From assembly GCA_977017575.1 (NCBI GenBank), contig CDRNVI010000041.1:62001-126000 (forward strand): a DNA stretch of 64,000 nucleotides, written 5' to 3'. Positions 27,595-37,773 of the stretch are shown here, in pieces (the stretch's first letter is position 1; the number at the start of each line of letters is the position of its first letter). The notes below the pieces were generated by a model. It made no database searches. It was not told the origin of the DNA and worked only from the letters and a program-made list of their open reading frames with translations. The position numbers were made by a program, and so were the translations under genes. The stretch is from Paramoeba atlantica. Lineage: Eukaryota > Discosea.

Positions 27595-30500
27595 ATGGTG
27601 CACTCGTTATCGCGCATGTGTATTGGAGGCGTGACGCGAGGTTTTGAGCTTCAGGCAAAGCGCAACATTCCGGAGCTCAATCTTGTGGGGTATACTTTTC
27701 TTCACGAGAAAACGAAAGCCACATACTATCATTTGGCAGCAGACGACTCTCACAACTCATTTTGTCTTGGATTCTGTACTCCCAATCCCAACCACAAAGG
27801 AGTTCCTCACATTCTGGAACACACGACATTGTGTGGAAGCGATAAGTTTCCTGTACGTGACCCCTTCTTCCATATGACTAGACGTTCTCTTGCCACCTTT
27901 ATGAATGCCATGACGGGCACTGATTACACCATGTACCCCTTTAGTACTGTAAATGCTGCTGATTTTCGCAATTTGCTTCGCGTCTATTTGGATGCGGTTT
28001 TTAATCCTTTACTACGCGAGATGGATTTTCTTCAAGAGGGGCATCGAATAGAGAAAAACGAGGACGATAAGCTATGTATCAAAGGTGTCGTATATAACGA
28101 AATGAAAGGATCGCGGGCTGATCCTTCGAATTATTTCTTTTCCCAGTTGATGCAGTACGCCTTGGTTGGAACGTCCTATGCCAATATTTTGGGTGGATGT
28201 CCTAAGTATATTCCTGACCTGTTACATTCCGAATTAGTTCAGTTTCATCAGCAGCACTATCACCCTTCAAATGTAACCTGTGTATCGTACGGCAATCTAT
28301 GTCCTGTAGAGAACATGGACCTTCTAGACGATGTTTTCAGTAAATTCTCACCGTCTACTCGTGTAGCAGTTCCATTTCTTGAAGAGAAGCTTGTGAACAC
28401 GAACCCTTCAAAACCTATGGTAGTAGAATATGGGCCTCCAGATGCCACCGACGATCCTACAAAGTGTACTCGTATTCTCCTGAGTTGGGCAGTACCAACA
28501 CATTACTATCAAGGTTCTCATGAAGAGATTTTACGAAACATTGTTGAATTGGATGTGTTAAGTACGTTGTTGACAGATGGACCCGCTAGTCCAATGTATA
28601 AGGCACTTATTGATTCCCATTTAGGGTCAGATTACGCGCCCGGGTGCGGCATTACTACAGAATTTAGAAATGCGTTGTTCTCATTCGGAGTACAAGGCGT
28701 TGATTATAATCATATTACAGAGAAGGAAGTTTCGCAAGCTGTCCTAACCGCTCTTGAGAGCGCAGCAAAGGACGGTTTCTCAGAGTCCCGTGTAGAAGGA
28801 ATTTTGCATCAAGCTTCGTTAAGCCGACGACATAGGGGAAAGAAGTTTGGCTTACAATTATGCATGGGGACGACAACGCAGAATATTCATCAAATGGATG
28901 TGCTAGCACAGCTTGAAACTGGTCACATCTACAATGCGATCGGCCAAAGGCACAAGGAAGACACTAGGTGTTTCACCACGTTAATAAAGAATTTGTTCCT
29001 CTCTCGTCCTCCCCAAGTTACTCTTGTTGTACACGCCGATCCGAAACACAATGAAAAGTTAGCGGCTGTAGAGAAGATTCGAACAGACAACCTTGAGCAC
29101 TTGCGAAACAGTAATGTCATTCAGAGTGCACTTGAAAAAGCTGAAGGCCTTAAGAAGTTCCAAATGCAGGAACCGAACGTATCGGTTCTTCCCACTTTGC
29201 GCGTGTGCGATATTCCTGACAAGGTGGACGGAGAGCCGCTAGGCAAACTCCACAATGTTGGGAAGAATACTATCGAAGTGATTATAACACCCTGCAATCA
29301 ATTGATTTATACGAATGTGTTCATACCACTTAGCATTTCGGAATTTTCACCCGAAGAGCTGTCTTTACTTCCCGTGTATGCTGCTGTCTTAACGGATGTT
29401 GGTACCGAATCCATGGACTATGAAGCGCTTTCCGTGGCTACGCGTGCACAATGTAGTGGTTTCTCATGTGAGGTCCACCTAGATGTAGACCCTGATCTGA
29501 CAAAAATGCTCTTCGGCATCTACCTGAATTTTTATGCCCTCCCAGAAAAATACGACACCGCACTCAAACTATTAGAAGACATACTAGGCGGGGCAAAGTT
29601 TGACCACTCGGACGACAAAGTGCGTACACAGTTGTATAGCCTGCTATGTGCCAATGCTTCAGGTGCCATGCAGTCGATCCCACGACAAGGTCACGTATAT
29701 GCTATGACATCGGCCGCCAGTTTACTGTCTCAACCAGCTGCCGTTGCAAATAAAATCGAAGGACTTGCGCAAGTAGAGTTCCAACGCACTATTCGAGAAA
29801 AATTAGTTGAATTTCCCGATGGCGAAAAAAGGTCAGAATACCTCACAGGTCTTATTCAGAAATTAAGAATATTGCACGAGAAGGTATGTTTGCATTCAAT
29901 GCAACTATGGGGCATTTGCGAGGCGGAACAAGAAGCTGCATGCCTTTCCAAGCTACAAAAGTTTTGCCATCAACTTAGCGCTACCTCCACACACACGAAA
30001 AACCAAACACTCGTTGGTAGCAATACGCTAGAAAATTACGGTCTTCTACAGCAGCGATCTCATGCTCACTATATTGATCTCCCCGGGGAGGTGGGCTACG
30101 CCGCTATGGCCATTCCCACCTCTTTGTCTCTCCTAAATCCAGAATCCGCACCGCTCCAGGTAGGGCTCCGCATTCTAAGCAATGAGTTTCTCCATAACAA
30201 GGTTCGAGAACAGGGAGGAGCTTATGGCAGCGGTGCAACGCTGTCTCCCTCCGGCCTGTGCTGTGGGATCACTGGGATGTACAGTTATCGCGATCCCACT
30301 CCGATGTCATCTCTTACAGTTATGCAACAGGCCGCACACTTCCTTTCGGCGCCAGATAACGTTGGTGAACGCCAAGTGCAAGAGGCACTGCTTGGGCTCT
30401 TTGGCAGTATTGATGCCCCGAGGACACCGCAAATGTACGGCCGTCAGCGATATCTTCGCGGTCTTGACGACGAGAAGAGAGAAGCCATGCGCCGCCGATT

Positions 30501-30633
30501 ACTGCAAGTGACCGTCCAAGATGTGGTACAGCGCGTCCCGAAAATATTGCGCGCAGCCGAAACTGCACGTGTGGTGTTGGGTGACCCCCAGCAGAAGCCG
30601 CAGTCCGAGGAGTGGGATTGCTCAAAGTGGTAA
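27595..30633 (+). CDS. PITRM1: Presequence protease PreP (M16C, Cym1/PITRM1)
   Basis: Zinc peptidase that degrades cleaved targeting peptides and other short peptides in the mitochondrial matrix. The 1012-residue protein has the full two-half clamshell architecture. It carries the inverted zinc motif HILEH at residues 72-76 with E75 as base and distal ligand E169 in VVYNEMKG. The linker helical hairpin and the C-terminal half are present, with the VREQGGAYGSG segment near residue 873 that binds substrate. The first 15 residues (VHSLSRMCIGGVTRG) can act as a mitochondrial presequence. Acceptor-like AGs lie at about 27560 and 27572. Length and motifs are typical, with no sign of damage. Confidence 0.97.
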   Translation: MVHSLSRMCIGGVTRGFELQAKRNIPELNLVGYTFLHEKTKATYYHLAADDSHNSFCLGFCTPNPNHKGVPHILEHTTLCGSDKFPVRDPFFHMTRRSLATFMNAMTGTDYTMYPFSTVNAADFRNLLRVYLDAVFNPLLREMDFLQEGHRIEKNEDDKLCIKGVVYNEMKGSRADPSNYFFSQLMQYALVGTSYANILGGCPKYIPDLLHSELVQFHQQHYHPSNVTCVSYGNLCPVENMDLLDDVFSKFSPSTRVAVPFLEEKLVNTNPSKPMVVEYGPPDATDDPTKCTRILLSWAVPTHYYQGSHEEILRNIVELDVLSTLLTDGPASPMYKALIDSHLGSDYAPGCGITTEFRNALFSFGVQGVDYNHITEKEVSQAVLTALESAAKDGFSESRVEGILHQASLSRRHRGKKFGLQLCMGTTTQNIHQMDVLAQLETGHIYNAIGQRHKEDTRCFTTLIKNLFLSRPPQVTLVVHADPKHNEKLAAVEKIRTDNLEHLRNSNVIQSALEKAEGLKKFQMQEPNVSVLPTLRVCDIPDKVDGEPLGKLHNVGKNTIEVIITPCNQLIYTNVFIPLSISEFSPEELSLLPVYAAVLTDVGTESMDYEALSVATRAQCSGFSCEVHLDVDPDLTKMLFGIYLNFYALPEKYDTALKLLEDILGGAKFDHSDDKVRTQLYSLLCANASGAMQSIPRQGHVYAMTSAASLLSQPAAVANKIEGLAQVEFQRTIREKLVEFPDGEKRSEYLTGLIQKLRILHEKVCLHSMQLWGICEAEQEAACLSKLQKFCHQLSATSTHTKNQTLVGSNTLENYGLLQQRSHAHYIDLPGEVGYAAMAIPTSLSLLNPESAPLQVGLRILSNEFLHNKVREQGGAYGSGATLSPSGLCCGITGMYSYRDPTPMSSLTVMQQAAHFLSAPDNVGERQVQEALLGLFGSIDAPRTPQMYGRQRYLRGLDDEKREAMRRRLLQVTVQDVVQRVPKILRAAETARVVLGDPQQKPQSEEWDCSKW

Positions 30634-31010
30634 GAGAACTCTTCTTTACTGCAGGGAGGATAAGATATATCCCTTTATTATATCTGGGCTCATGCTTCCT
30701 GATTCAGCAAGCAATGTTGCATTTTGTTTTTTACTGTTTTTCGTACAGTATAGCATGCTTCCGAGAATTCTATTTGGTTGGGTTCTATTAGAAATTTGTT
30801 TTCGCATTTCACATTTTTAATGGATGCTTGAATAGTTTACCTACGTACTTATTTTTTTTTTGCTCTTCAGAATATACAGAACAATATTCAGAACAAATTT
30901 TTGAATGAGCGCTGTAACTCTAATTAGATGATGGGGTATGACAGCAAAAATTGGTGCTATAATGCTATAATTTTTTTCTATAATTTTTTTGCCCTAGAAG
31001 ACAAAGACAC
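30634..31010 (+). other. Spacer with strong putative splice acceptor
   Basis: 377 AT-rich bases. The end is a long T-rich tract (30971-30995) closing in CCCTAG (AG at 30996-30997), 14 bases before the DeoC ATG. No gene seen. Confidence 0.55.
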
Positions 31011-31847
31011 ATGAACCTTCAGAGCGATTTTTCAGACAGCGTGAAAACAGTGTGTCAAATTTTGAATATTGATTATGCAACCACATTGGACTCTTTATTT
31101 TTCCATCTTAATTCAAAGGAACGTAGTTCCGGAGAAACACGTTTATCCCAGCCCGAGAACGATGTCACATTTCTAGCCCACATAGATGACTACTTGGATG
31201 CTACGCTCCTCCACCCCAAAGCCACAACGGAGGAGTACGCAAAGCTATGCAAGGACGCTATTAAGCACCGCATAAAAACCGTGTGCGTTCCAAGTTCTCG
31301 CGTTGCTGAGTGCCGCGCCCTTCTGTCCTCCACACCTGTTGTTATTGCCGCAGTGGTAGGATTTCCACACGGCACGGCTCACCTCGCTGCAAAACTTTGT
31401 GAAGCAAGACAGTGTGTGCTCGATGGCGCCCGTGAGATTGACTTTGTGCCGAATTTAGCCAACATCGCTGAGGGTAACCTTGGGGGGCTCTTTGATGAGG
31501 TGACACAAATCGTACAAGCGAGTTCCCCCGCCAATGTCAAGGTGATACTTGAAACAGCCTGGTGGGATACACCTCAGCTCGAGCGCTGTTGCGTGACCTG
31601 CGTACTTGCGGGATGTGAGTACGTTAAGACCTCCACAGGGTATAATACAGAGGGGGCCTCTCGTAGTGCAGTGCAAACTATGGCATCAATAGTCGGAACC
31701 TCCGCTAAGGTAAAAGCAAGTGGAGGAATTCGAGACCTTGAAAATGCGCTTTCTTACCTCCATCTTGGTGCAAGTCGGATTGGCACCAGTGCAGCTGTTT
31801 CCATTGCATCCGAGGCTCAGAGCCGGCTGTCTTCTTGTGAGAGATAA
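31011..31847 (+). CDS. DERA: Deoxyribose-phosphate aldolase
   Basis: Cleaves 2-deoxyribose 5-phosphate to glyceraldehyde 3-phosphate and acetaldehyde, linking nucleoside salvage to glycolysis. In the 278-residue protein, the Schiff-base lysine is K206 in YVKTSTGY, the activating second lysine is K235 in VKASGGIR, and the proton-relay aspartate is D144 in REIDFVPN. The phosphate-binding GAxRIGTS turn is present near the C-terminus. The first 50 residues are an extension relative to bacterial DeoC and contain no clear targeting signal. The C-terminus ends without the classical terminal tyrosine. Kinetoplastids are known to encode this enzyme. Confidence 0.95.
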   Translation: MNLQSDFSDSVKTVCQILNIDYATTLDSLFFHLNSKERSSGETRLSQPENDVTFLAHIDDYLDATLLHPKATTEEYAKLCKDAIKHRIKTVCVPSSRVAECRALLSSTPVVIAAVVGFPHGTAHLAAKLCEARQCVLDGAREIDFVPNLANIAEGNLGGLFDEVTQIVQASSPANVKVILETAWWDTPQLERCCVTCVLAGCEYVKTSTGYNTEGASRSAVQTMASIVGTSAKVKASGGIRDLENALSYLHLGASRIGTSAAVSIASEAQSRLSSCER

Positions 31848-32145
31848 AGTGTATCTTTGTGGAAAGTAGAGCGCGGTTGAATCATCCAGTTCATACGTCT
31901 CCAATCCTTGCAAGTACGTCTTCAAAAGCAGGACTTAAAATGGCGTACCATCTTTATGGACTTACATGATCATTTATTTAGTCTTAGCATTTATTATAAT
32001 GCTGAAACGTTAGTAGGCGTACCCTGTCTCAATTTTCACATACAGTAGCTCATTCGCCCTATTAATCGCTTCTTAGCGTACTACTTTACTAACAATTATT
32101 GCAATTAAAATAAAAATCATTTTTTAGGTGAAAGGACGATTTTTA

Positions 32146-32688
32146 ATGCTGCGGAGTCTATGGTTCCGACAAGCGTTCGCTGGTACCCCTACACAATATC
32201 CTTACAAGCCCAAAAATACCAAATGGCATGTCACAGAAAGGTACCGCAAGCAGCGTTTCTGCTACTTGAAGCCCGGAAAATTCATGAGAAATACATGTCC
32301 ACTACAGAAACAAGCGAAAGTGTACTGCGTGGATAATTCAAACTGCAGGCAGTTCTACCTGTTGGAACAAATTGATGAGGCGACACATAATCACCGTATG
32401 GTGCCCGTTGTCGTACGTCGTGTGGCTGTGCTTCGTTTTAAGAGTGGAGAAGAAGCGCAGCCGCGACAAAAACTGATTCCCGGAACTATTATGTATGCAG
32501 TTGTATTGACCAGACGCCAAATGCAACTGAGGCACAGTGGGCTTGGTATTCAATTTGACCGCAATACAGGTATTCTACTGAACGATAAATATGCCCCTTT
32601 AGGGACTCGCATTATGTACGCCGCTGGGCGGCACATCAATCATAGGTTTTTTCTTAAAACCGCTGTTATGGCTAATCTTATTGTATAA
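32146..32688 (+). CDS. MRPL14: Mitochondrial ribosomal protein uL14m
   Basis: 180 residues from the first ATG (32146). A tract ending in TTTTTTAG (AG at 32126-32127) precedes it. The start MLRSLWFRQAFAGT is a plausible mitochondrial presequence. Residues about 60-180 follow the uL14 fold: KVYCVDNSNCRQ (bacterial VADNSGARR), VVVRRVAVLRF, a loop, GTIMYAVVLTRRQMQLRHSG, then IQFDRNTGILLNDKYAPLGTRI, matching the FDxNxxVLLNxxxxPxGTRI signature. uL14 sits at the subunit interface of the large ribosomal subunit. Confidence 0.83.
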   Translation: MLRSLWFRQAFAGTPTQYPYKPKNTKWHVTERYRKQRFCYLKPGKFMRNTCPLQKQAKVYCVDNSNCRQFYLLEQIDEATHNHRMVPVVVRRVAVLRFKSGEEAQPRQKLIPGTIMYAVVLTRRQMQLRHSGLGIQFDRNTGILLNDKYAPLGTRIMYAAGRHINHRFFLKTAVMANLIV

Positions 32689-32857
32689 TGTGTTGGATGA
32701 TTCTTCGATTATTGTGGTAGGTTATCGTGGACTTGTGTTAGGCGTTGAAGTACCTTGTTGAAATATTCTGTGCTTCACACCAAGTGCTAAACTATTCCCG
32801 TAGCATAGTTCATCAACTACTAGGCCTTTAAGTTGCTTTTAATTTTTATTGTCGTAC

Positions 32858-33682
32858 ATGGACGAGGAAAGTGTTCCATCTACTCGTGGAGGCAAAGTTT
32901 GTGGAGCATCGCTACCCCAGGAATATTCTATGGATCTTTTTCTTCGCAATGTCACTAATCGTCATTCATCGTGGTCTACCTTGACGCCTGCCTGTAAGTG
33001 GAACCTTGTTACTTGCGCACAGGAAAATCATGTTATTGAAATTGAATGGGACGATCGCGATCTACAGGGGACACTTTCGTGGTCCCACTTACCGATAACC
33101 ACTACGTGGCTTACTCTCGGAACGATGTGGGACAGTGGTGCTCACAATATTCTTGAAGGTGCAATACCGGTCGAAGTCCTTCCTCCCTTTCTCTCGCGGT
33201 TAGATTTATATAATAATGCATTTAACGGTGAATTTTTATTTACGAAACTTCCTCCAGGTCTCACATGTTTAGGACTTTCGGATAACGATTTATGTGGTGT
33301 CGTTGATTGTACCGGACTCCCACAAGGTCTTTTCTCGCTTAGGATCGATAACAACTCATTTTCAGGCCAACTTGTTCTGACTTCGCTTCCACCACACCTC
33401 ACCACTTTTTCTGCAAGGAATAACAATTTTGAAGGTCCGATTATGCTTAACAACCTTCCGTCCGGGTTGACCTACTTAGACGTTTCAAAAAATAATCTCT
33501 TGGGAAAGCTTGATTTCCGAGGATTGCCTTCCCGATTGACGTATCTATATCTAAATGAAAATAATTTTAGCGGACAATTAGATCTTTCACTTCTCCCTCC
33601 ATTTATTAATTTTTTTAATATAAAGCACAACTCCTTTGAACTACTGCTAAGTCCGCCAAATGGCTGCACTTTAATTGTTTGA
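32858..33682 (+). CDS. Leucine-rich repeat protein
   Basis: 274 residues from ATG 32858. After a 90-residue head that resembles a plant/protist LRR cap (CKWNLVTCAQENHVIEIEW), there are about seven repeats of 21-22 residues with the pattern LP-x-x-L-x-x-L-x-L-x-x-N-x-F-x-G-x-L. Examples are RLDLYNNAFNGEF and LTYLYLNENNFSGQL. There is no clear signal peptide or membrane anchor. Proteins with this SLPP...NxFSG repeat are abundant in kinetoplastids, often as surface or internal binding proteins. The substrate is unknown. A decayed relative lies at 51572-51844. The gene borders the transposon island. Confidence 0.85.
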   Translation: MDEESVPSTRGGKVCGASLPQEYSMDLFLRNVTNRHSSWSTLTPACKWNLVTCAQENHVIEIEWDDRDLQGTLSWSHLPITTTWLTLGTMWDSGAHNILEGAIPVEVLPPFLSRLDLYNNAFNGEFLFTKLPPGLTCLGLSDNDLCGVVDCTGLPQGLFSLRIDNNSFSGQLVLTSLPPHLTTFSARNNNFEGPIMLNNLPSGLTYLDVSKNNLLGKLDFRGLPSRLTYLYLNENNFSGQLDLSLLPPFINFFNIKHNSFELLLSPPNGCTLIV

Positions 33683-34199
33683 AATTCAAACATTCTAAAT
33701 AGCCCTTTTTTTAAGTGATCATTATGGTCAAATCTCCCCTTTTTTCCCCCGAATATTTAAACGTTTTGAACGGCACTCCAAATACTAAATTTTTAATTGT
33801 ATTTCATCAGCTCATCTTCTGAGGCTGAAATAAAGGCCATTCGTGCTTTCAATTTCCCATTTCTCTCGTTCATGTGTTGTCCATACAGTATCGACACCCT
33901 ACAGAACTTTATAAGTGTATCACACCTTTTGTCAACCTGGTGTACCACAATTTGAGCCGTAGAACTCTTATTTTCTATACAATATAATTTTCTATACTCT
34001 TATTTTCTATACTATAATGTCCCCGAATGTCTTGGTTTAAATAAGTCAATGTCTTCTCTTTTGTCAATACCAATCTAGAAGGCTTGTAAAATTGCTCAAC
34101 TCGAAAAAACTTCGACGTATTTTTTTTCGGAAAAAAATGGGGGATAAAAAGGGAGATTCCACCATCATTATCAGTAATTGTTTATTAATAGAAACTTCA
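33683..34199. other. Spacer at the left edge of the transposon island
   Basis: Gene-free. Bases about 33966-34016 contain three imperfect tandem copies of a TTATTTTCTATAC-type unit. The rest is AT-rich without signal. Confidence 0.4.
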
Positions 34200-34525
34200 A
34201 TTAAGGGTAGGCACTTCCTCCTGCAGAATAGGTTACAGTTCAAATGTATTGATTTATGTATTGAGTTCGGTGGGGTGTAGCAAAAATTCCCTTTTCATAG
34301 ATGGAAGGTCATTAAAGTGATGGATGAAGATAGGTGGAAGGTCAGTGGGAAAATGTGGTTCACCTACGGGAATGGGTGAAAGCAGTAAAGCGTGAGAGGA
34401 GTGTTCTGGGGGGAAAGGTGGAGGAGAAATCTCAACAGGTACGCTCTTTAACCGAGAAGTGCAACATAAAGTTGGAATTGCAACGGAAAGGTGAACGACA
34501 ACGACGTGCTACTAATATTTTTTGA
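34200..34525. repeat. ~310-bp repeat, copy 1 of 2 (3' subterminal block)
   Basis: Matches 35365-35672 at roughly 90% by eye, from the GGCACTTCC start to the GTGCTACTAAT end. It is non-coding and corresponds to the 3' end of the DDE transposon. Confidence 0.8.
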
Positions 34526-35354
34526 AGAAGTCACCTTTAATTTAAAGATGGGAAGTGGCGTTGTATTTTAGAACGTACTGTGCAACCGCTGTCAACATAT
34601 AAACCGTTTATTTATAACCATTGCTTTTCTTCCTGGACGTGATACTATGTTTGAAAGAACATTATGCAAAGTGTCAAAACTTTCATTTCGAGTGTATACG
34701 GCAGCCAAAATCTCACCAATTTCATTGTGAACCACAAAGTGAGAACGAAACGGTGCTTCTCCACGTAGCCGAATGCACTTTGCGGTCTCGAAAGTATGAT
34801 ACATTGCAAGCACTGTACTAGTAAGCTCGGACGTATGATTGTCGCACTCCACCTGGCGCTGCTGGAGTAATGAAATCAAAACATCCTGAAAATGATCCAC
34901 TGACGGAGTCATCCATTCTTGTGAAATTCGATTTGAAATCGCTTCCACGCAATTAGGATCCCAGCGAAATCCATATTTTTCCGTGTGCTTTAATTCAGAA
35001 AAGTATCTTTCATCGCGCTTATTACTCAGATATTGCAACATCCACTGATGGTACCATGAAATTCACTCATATTAGAACCACTAGTTCCTATTTCCATAAT
35101 GGCCATCGAAAGTCGTCTAGTCATCCCCAATTTCTCAGTTTTAATAATAGGAAATATGAAGTTCAGGCTCAATAGTACACAACTTTCATAGGAACTACTA
35201 AGTTCAGACTCAATAATAGAAACACATTTCAGTTACATGTACTACTGAGTTTACTATTGAGTTTTTGCAATCCAGATGCGTACAACTCAATAGAGAACTC
35301 ACTAGTGACTCTTCCACTCAATAGTTGCTGTCATTATGGCGGAACAAACACACA
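34200..35354 (-). mobile_element. Internally deleted copy (B) of the DDE DNA transposon
   Basis: Read on the minus strand, it has a 5' subterminal block of about 200 bases (35155-35354), a middle part of the transposase gene (34548-35153), and a 3' subterminal block of about 310 bases (34200-34525). All three match copy A next to it at high identity. The transposase part includes a 149-codon frame (34592-35041), in which the first catalytic aspartate of the LAMDHTF motif is a tyrosine. The N-terminal part and everything after the first catalytic region are deleted. It is a non-autonomous derivative lying head-to-tail with copy A. Confidence 0.75.
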
Positions 35355-35364
35355 CGGCACTTCC

Positions 35365-35672
35365 GCCGGCAGAAGAGGTTACAGTTCAATTGTATTGATT
35401 TATGTATTGAGTTCGGTGGGGTGTAGCAAAAATCCATTATTTCATTGATGGAAGGTCATGAAAGTCAAGGATGAAGATAGGTGGAAGGTCAGTAGGAAAA
35501 TGTGGTTCACCGACGGGAAAGGGTGAAAGCATAAAAGCGCGAGAGGAGTGTTCTGGGGGGAAAGGTGGAGAAGAAATCTCAACAGGTATGCTCTTTAGCC
35601 GAGAAGTGCAACATAAAGTTGGAACTGCAACAGAAAGGTGAACGACAACGACGTGCTACTAATAATTTTTGG
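35365..35672. repeat. ~310-bp repeat, copy 2 of 2 (3' subterminal block)
   Basis: Direct-repeat partner of 34200-34525. The two flank copy B and make a substrate for unequal recombination. Confidence 0.8.
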
Positions 35673-35961
35673 AGACATTCATGATTTTTGCGATTGCACT
35701 TAAAGGAAGAACATGTATATTAAGTTTTTTAGTAAGTACCAAGTTTACTGAGTCAAAAACCGAAAAAGAGGGAAAAGTCAGGGGGCGGAGATCAGTCAGG
35801 AAGGAGGTGTAGCGTTGATGAAGGTGCAGAGTCGTGCGTATTTTTTAAACTATGAAGACAAAATTAGGAACCTAATCTTTAATTTATCCTTTACGTATTC
35901 CTTTAACTACTGTTTTTACGAAATGTTTCTTAAAAAGCAAATTCTCCTTTGCCTCAACGGA

Positions 35962-37773
35962 TTACAGAGCAACATTTTCCGTATTCTCAAAGCCGTCTAC
36001 TTCTATTCGCGAATCTCTATTCGGACATTTGCGTCCTCTCTTTTTTCTAGCATCCTCTTTTGCGCGAAGCTCGCCCATTATCTCATCATGCGACTTCACG
36101 TCCTCCGCGCATTCCTTGTAGCAAAGTCTGTTCTGATACGCAACCCGTAACTGATTAAAATCTCGAGGAAATCTATACTGGTCCTCATTTTCTTTGACGA
36201 CGGAGCTGAATCTTGATAAAACTTTCGGCCAAGGTATGTGCCTCGAAGATTTGTCGCGCACTTCATCGATGACACATTGCAGGAGCAAGCGCACTTCAAG
36301 GGGATTGAATTTCACGATCACGTTTCTTTGGCGAGGATCAATTCTTGGAGCATGTAAATGTGTTGCCAGGTGACATGCGTTGCTATTTCCTGTCGCGGTA
36401 AAATGTTGTACAGGTAAGTCATCAAACATTATGATCTCCTCGTGCGCCCCCAAACTTACATCAAAATCTGTATCAAAAGTTTTAAATATTCCTGCACCAG
36501 GGATATCAAGTACGCAAACACCGCATATTCTGTGCCTCTGCGGAGTTGGTGATACGGAATCGAAAGGAACCACTAGATATGGTACGTGTGAAAGCTCGTG
36601 CAAAACGAGTACAGTGCTTGAAATGACATTGGCAAGAGAGCGAACTAGGGGAAGAAATAATTGCCCGTGCGAAACCTTGGTTATAACTTCCTCGACGTCG
36701 TTCTCGGGCTTGCTCAAGTGTTCAAGAACTCGTTCGAACGTCGTATCTTTGTCCACCCGCGATGTATCGCACCGCAGAATACAGGGATCTCCCGCACACA
36801 AGTATTCAAGTGTGCTCATCATTGACGCTGCGGTGCACTCTCCACCTAGGAAACGCACCTTTTCCTCGTGCTTAGTTGGTGTAGCCGAAAGTGCGAAGTT
36901 AAATTCCACATCGTCTTTGCCAAGAAATACGGGCTCGCAACCAAACTTATTTTGCGCCCAGCTGCGAACATTACTCAGCTGATTGTCAGACAAGGAATGT
37001 GGGATAAGTGCATATCCATCCCCAGATTGAACAGGGTGAACATATTGTGTGAAGAACAGTTCATGAGTCGTTAGTTGTTTCGCCACAGGGAGAAGTGCAA
37101 AAGGACTATTACATAATCTTGCATCGTCCGCCCCCAGGAAGAGAGAAGAGAAGGTTTCTTTCAAGGTTCGAAACAACAGAGCGTCGAAACACATCGTATC
37201 CGGCGCTGATTTGAATCTCACAGCACATTTCACATTACTTCGATAAATAAAGCTCCTTGTCAGCGCGTCTACAGTTTCTGCTGAGCTACGCGCGCGAAGC
37301 TTCACTTTAGCTTTCAAACGAGAATGAAAACTTTCACAAATGTTGGTTCCTCGGCTGGAACGATACACCATATTCTTATCCACGCGCGTCAAATTCACAT
37401 CTGTAGGGTCACTGAGGCAGTCCCGCTCGATGTGGGCTATTGCGTACGGCCAGAGAGAAGCTAACTTGGGGTTCCATGTAAAGATGTCCGAATATTTTTC
37501 CTTCAGGAGTTCCATTTTGGAAAGTAATTTTGTCGGACGTGGAATAACTTTCTCATGCGCATCAAGATGTTCCTTTTTTGACAAAGCGATAGTAAGAGGC
37601 TCTACTACAGATCGGCAAAGCTCGGTGTAAAACATTTTCTGCCGATTTGATGCTGAAGTGCGTGGGATAACAGCTGCGAAACGGTGCAGCCAATGCCATA
37701 AATCGCATTTAATATGTGCAGATGGAAAGTGGCGTTGTATTTTAGAACGTACTGTGCAACAGTTGTCAACATA
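35962..37773 (-). CDS. Transposase, C-terminal part (after nested insertion)
   Basis: The frame is open from the insertion edge at 37773 to the stop at 35962; the first ATG is at 37635. It begins YVDNCCTVRSKIQRHFP, followed by KCDLWHWLHRF with the second catalytic aspartate in D-x-x-H context. Then comes RGTNICESFHSRLKAK, whose glutamate in the GTN-x-x-E-x-x-H motif would be the third catalytic residue. These three landmarks define a DDE transposase family seen in corals, other animals and protists, often together with a DUF6729-type zinc-binding region; I cannot give the superfamily name with certainty. About 370 further residues form a C-terminal module that I do not recognise, ending in a Lys/Arg-rich tail (KKRGRKCPNRDSR). 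Confidence 0.75.
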   Translation of the reverse strand, partial: YVDNCCTVRSKIQRHFPSAHIKCDLWHWLHRFAAVIPRTSASNRQKMFYTELCRSVVEPLTIALSKKEHLDAHEKVIPRPTKLLSKMELLKEKYSDIFTWNPKLASLWPYAIAHIERDCLSDPTDVNLTRVDKNMVYRSSRGTNICESFHSRLKAKVKLRARSSAETVDALTRSFIYRSNVKCAVRFKSAPDTMCFDALLFRTLKETFSSLFLGADDARLCNSPFALLPVAKQLTTHELFFTQYVHPVQSGDGYALIPHSLSDNQLSNVRSWAQNKFGCEPVFLGKDDVEFNFALSATPTKHEEKVRFLGGECTAASMMSTLEYLCAGDPCILRCDTSRVDKDTTFERVLEHLSKPENDVEEVITKVSHGQLFLPLVRSLANVISSTVLVLHELSHVPYLVVPFDSVSPTPQRHRICGVCVLDIPGAGIFKTFDTDFDVSLGAHEEIIMFDDLPVQHFTATGNSNACHLATHLHAPRIDPRQRNVIVKFNPLEVRLLLQCVIDEVRDKSSRHIPWPKVLSRFSSVVKENEDQYRFPRDFNQLRVAYQNRLCYKECAEDVKSHDEIMGELRAKEDARKKRGRKCPNRDSRIEVDGFENTENVAL

